Positions 61,764 to 64,000 of a DNA stretch of 64,000 bases are shown here, piece by piece. The stretch is from assembly GCA_965206395.1 (NCBI GenBank), contig CBDBJK010000038.1, forward strand, positions 1-64,000, written 5' to 3'. Source of the stretch: CBDBJK01 sp965206395. Lineage in GTDB: Bacteria; Chloroflexota; Dehalococcoidia; Lucifugimonadales; CATOSD01. Both the position numbers and the translations under genes were made by a program. Each line of letters opens with the position of its first letter. Position 1 is the first letter of the stretch. The notes under the pieces were generated by a model that was not told where the DNA came from, did not search any database, and saw only the letters and a program-made list of their open reading frames with translations.

Positions 61764-63749
61764 ATGATAGATGCGGGGCAGATGGCGCTTTTGATTGCTT
61801 TACTGGCAGCCGTCTACGTGGTGGTGGCTTCGTTCCTTGGGGCCTATAGGCGAATACCTGAGCTTACTGTTAGCGGGCGTTACGGCCTTTACTCTATTCC
61901 TGTGCTGCTATTCATCTCTACTCTGGCGTTGGTTTACGCCTTTGTTAGAAACGACTTTACCGTTCGCTATGTCGCCGAGAACAGCAACCTGGCTATGCCC
62001 GACGCATATACGTGGGTCGCCTTCTACGCCGGAAACGCCGGGTCGCTTCTCTTTCTAACCATCGTGTTTTCGGTGCTGTCCACGCTGGCAGTGCTCACCA
62101 TTCGCAAGAAGTTGCCATACACTGCCCCATACGCTACTGGTATCATGGCGGTAGTTCTCGTCTTTTTCCTCGGCATCATGGTATTCCTTTCCAACCCTCT
62201 TGAGCGTCTGTCAGTCACGCCCGTGGATGGCCAGGGCATCAATCCTCTCCTTGTCCACTTTGGCATGTTTATCCATCCTCCGATGCAAATGACCGGCCTG
62301 ATTGTGGTAGCCATCCCCTTCAGCATCGCAATGGGCGCGCTGATGTCAGGTCGTGGCGGACGAGATGAGTGGGTGGATCTGGGCAGAATGTGGGGGATGA
62401 TCTCATGGCTGATTCTGACAGTTGGCCTTCTCCTGGGCAGCTGGTGGGCTTATACCATCCTGGGATGGGGCGGATACTGGGCATGGGACCCGGTTGAGAA
62501 CTCGGCGTTGCTACCGTGGCTAGCGATGACAGCCTTTGTGCACTCGATCATGGTGCAGAAGCGGCGCGGTATGTTTCGTATGTGGAACATGGTGCTTATC
62601 ATTGTCGCTTTCACACTGGCCCAGATGGGAATGTTTATCAATCGCGGCGGCCCCGTCCCTTCCGTACACTCCTTTGCGCAATCGACGATGGGATGGCTCT
62701 TTCTGGGTTTCATGGCATTTACGCTCATAGGTTCGCTGGCGGCCTTCGCATGGCGAATGAGTTCACTGAAGAGCCGCGAAAATCTCGACTCGATGCTATC
62801 GCGGGAAAGCGCGTTCCTTGCCCAAAACGTCCTCTTCCTGGTCGTTGCGTTTGTGACGCTCTGGGGCACGATTTTCCCTGTGTTCTCGAAGGCCGCGCAA
62901 GACGTCACACTTACGGTGGGTGAGCCGTTCTTCAATCTCATCAACGGGCCGTTGCTTCTTGGAATAGTCTTCCTGATGGGAGTCGGGCCGCTTCTACCAT
63001 GGCGCAGGGCTACGACTCGAAACCTTGTGAGGGCGTTGAAGTATCCTTTGGCCGTGGCAGCTGCAACCGGAGCCATACTTTACATAGTTGGATTTCGACA
63101 AGCTCCGGCGCTAGTGGCAATGGCTACGTTTGCGATGGTTACGACAGGCATAGTGCATGAATGGATACGTGGAACGCGCTCTCGGCATAGCAAGGGCGAA
63201 AGCTATCCGGTGGCATTTGGTCGCCTCTTGTCAGGAAACCGACCTCGCTACGGCGGCTATGTCGTCCATCTCGCAATCATAATGCTGGCCGTGGGAGCCA
63301 CCGCGTCATCATTCTACAGCGTTCAGCGAGACCTGGTGATGTCGCCCGGAGACACCTCGACTCTAGGCCAGTATTCGTTTCGCTACATTGGCGTAAATCA
63401 GACGACCTACTCGGATAGGCAGGAAGATGTCGCAGAGTTCGAGGTGTTCGCAGGAGACAAATATCTGGGCATTATGAAGCCTTTCCGAGCGATATATCCC
63501 GACTTTCGGATTGCGGCGACCAGAGGCGCGATTCGCAGCACGCCGATAGAGGATTTTTACATAGTTCCTTCCGAGTTCAATGACGATGGCACCGCTGTTT
63601 TCCGCGTCCTGATAAACCCAATGGTGTGGTGGATGTGGGCGTCCGGGCCAATTCTAGTGCTAGGTGTGCTTCTGGCGTTATCGCCACAGCGTCAGCGTTC
63701 TCCTTCCACGGTCAGGCTTCCCACTCGCACCCGACCTGCCGGGGTGTGA
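61764..63749 (+). CDS. ccmF: Haem lyase CcmF
   Basis: 661 aa, a full-length multi-spanning protein with many hydrophobic helices. The tryptophan-rich WWD motif is GWGGYWAWDPVENSALLPWL, with conserved His residues in HFGMFIHPPMQ and VHSFAQS-type segments. A large C-terminal periplasmic region follows (residues about 500-620). CcmF ligates haem to apocytochrome c together with CcmH. The ATG has AAGGGAG upstream. It is followed 25 bp after its stop by a CcmI-like gene. Confidence 0.94.
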   Translation: MIDAGQMALLIALLAAVYVVVASFLGAYRRIPELTVSGRYGLYSIPVLLFISTLALVYAFVRNDFTVRYVAENSNLAMPDAYTWVAFYAGNAGSLLFLTIVFSVLSTLAVLTIRKKLPYTAPYATGIMAVVLVFFLGIMVFLSNPLERLSVTPVDGQGINPLLVHFGMFIHPPMQMTGLIVVAIPFSIAMGALMSGRGGRDEWVDLGRMWGMISWLILTVGLLLGSWWAYTILGWGGYWAWDPVENSALLPWLAMTAFVHSIMVQKRRGMFRMWNMVLIIVAFTLAQMGMFINRGGPVPSVHSFAQSTMGWLFLGFMAFTLIGSLAAFAWRMSSLKSRENLDSMLSRESAFLAQNVLFLVVAFVTLWGTIFPVFSKAAQDVTLTVGEPFFNLINGPLLLGIVFLMGVGPLLPWRRATTRNLVRALKYPLAVAAATGAILYIVGFRQAPALVAMATFAMVTTGIVHEWIRGTRSRHSKGESYPVAFGRLLSGNRPRYGGYVVHLAIIMLAVGATASSFYSVQRDLVMSPGDTSTLGQYSFRYIGVNQTTYSDRQEDVAEFEVFAGDKYLGIMKPFRAIYPDFRIAATRGAIRSTPIEDFYIVPSEFNDDGTAVFRVLINPMVWWMWASGPILVLGVLLALSPQRQRSPSTVRLPTRTRPAGV

Positions 63750-63773
63750 GCATCAGCACGCTGTGATAATCGC

Positions 63774-64000
63774 ATGTTAATCCTGATAACAACTCTTCTG
63801 GTAATGATTCCGGCGTTCGCTATACTTTATCCGTTACTGAGAGGCTTGGGGAAAAACGAGTTCCTGGAAGATGAAAACTCGCCGCAGGCAGAGCTTGCGC
63901 GACGCTGGGACGCGGCTCTCGCCGGGTTGAAAAACGCAGAGCTTGAATTGGCGCTCGGCAACCTGGATGAGGACGACCATCAATGGCTCAGGCGGCAGTA
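63774..64000 (+). CDS. CcmI-like cytochrome c biogenesis protein (cut by window end)
   Basis: 75 codons before the window ends. An N-terminal helix (LILITTLLVMIPAFAILYPLL) is followed by a charged region and the helix ARRWDAALAGLKNAELELALGNLDEDD then WLRRQ, which is the N-terminal pattern of CcmI/CycH proteins that hold apocytochromes for haem ligation. The position after ccmF supports this. The rest lies outside the window. Confidence 0.75.
   Translation, partial: MLILITTLLVMIPAFAILYPLLRGLGKNEFLEDENSPQAELARRWDAALAGLKNAELELALGNLDEDDHQWLRRQ

Noticed and set aside
1..64000. tRNA, rRNA or riboswitch genes
   Set aside because: I looked for tRNA T-loop motifs and aptamer-like leaders on both strands and found none I could support; the few GTTCGAATC-like strings lie in coding sequence or lack cloverleaf arms.

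Overview
The window looks like a bacterial chromosome segment of roughly 55% GC (estimated by eye) from a Chloroflexota-type organism (SAR202 or another Dehalococcoidia relative). This is an inference from gene content: a GuaB3-type IMPDH-like protein, DUF2277, a fused gamma-delta 2-oxoacid:ferredoxin oxidoreductase subunit, CoxS/CoxM/CoxG-like proteins, a stand-alone DRTGG protein and a cohesin-like secreted protein. No 16S rRNA or tRNA is present to confirm it.

Layout. 0-4.4 kb: a transglutaminase-like protein divergent from a bleomycin-hydrolase-type peptidase, then DUF2277 and an FAD oxidoreductase. 4.8-6.7 kb: a frameshifted cohesin-like secreted protein and an IS630 element. 6.7-14.4 kb: a MacAB-like efflux operon (adaptor, ATPase, permease) followed by a membrane-anchored DUF5666-like protein; the adaptor is split by two IS5-family copies. 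14.4-20.4 kb: an MFS exporter, a GntR regulator and a 2-oxoacid:ferredoxin oxidoreductase operon closed by a strong terminator. 20.4-28.7 kb: a leaderless HEPN-like gene, 2-hydroxyacid dehydrogenase, gamma-glutamyltransferase, dienelactone hydrolase, ABM monooxygenase, queG coupled to an Nmad3-like gene, and guaB3. 28.7-35.4 kb: a coiled-coil protein, prmC-prfA between two inverted IS3 copies, and hisS. 35.6-48.5 kb: housekeeping genes (rel, rpsT, rpsP-khpA-rimM, hup, yebC, ruvCA, a methyltransferase, an htrA-like protease split by an IS5 copy, uvrB). 48.6-54.7 kb: IS630 and IS5 elements, a lipoprotein, a DUF59 protein, Mrp, a lone receiver and another IS5-type copy. 54.8-64 kb: a penicillinase-fold hydrolase, an amidase and alpha/beta hydrolase pair, CoxG/CoxS/CoxM, a DRTGG ATPase, and ccmH-ccmF-ccmI-like cytochrome c maturation genes running off the window.

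The most striking property is the insertion-sequence load: ten elements of three families (IS630, IS5, IS3). Element ends and, where visible, target duplications could be placed to the base. Three insertions disrupt genes that would be intact if the element and one target copy were removed, which points to recent activity. I did not find a convincing new defence or biosynthetic system. The best leads are the queG-Nmad3 pair, the leaderless HEPN-like gene, the DUF5666 protein attached to the efflux operon, and an identical 11-bp triplication that breaks the transposase in both copies of one element.
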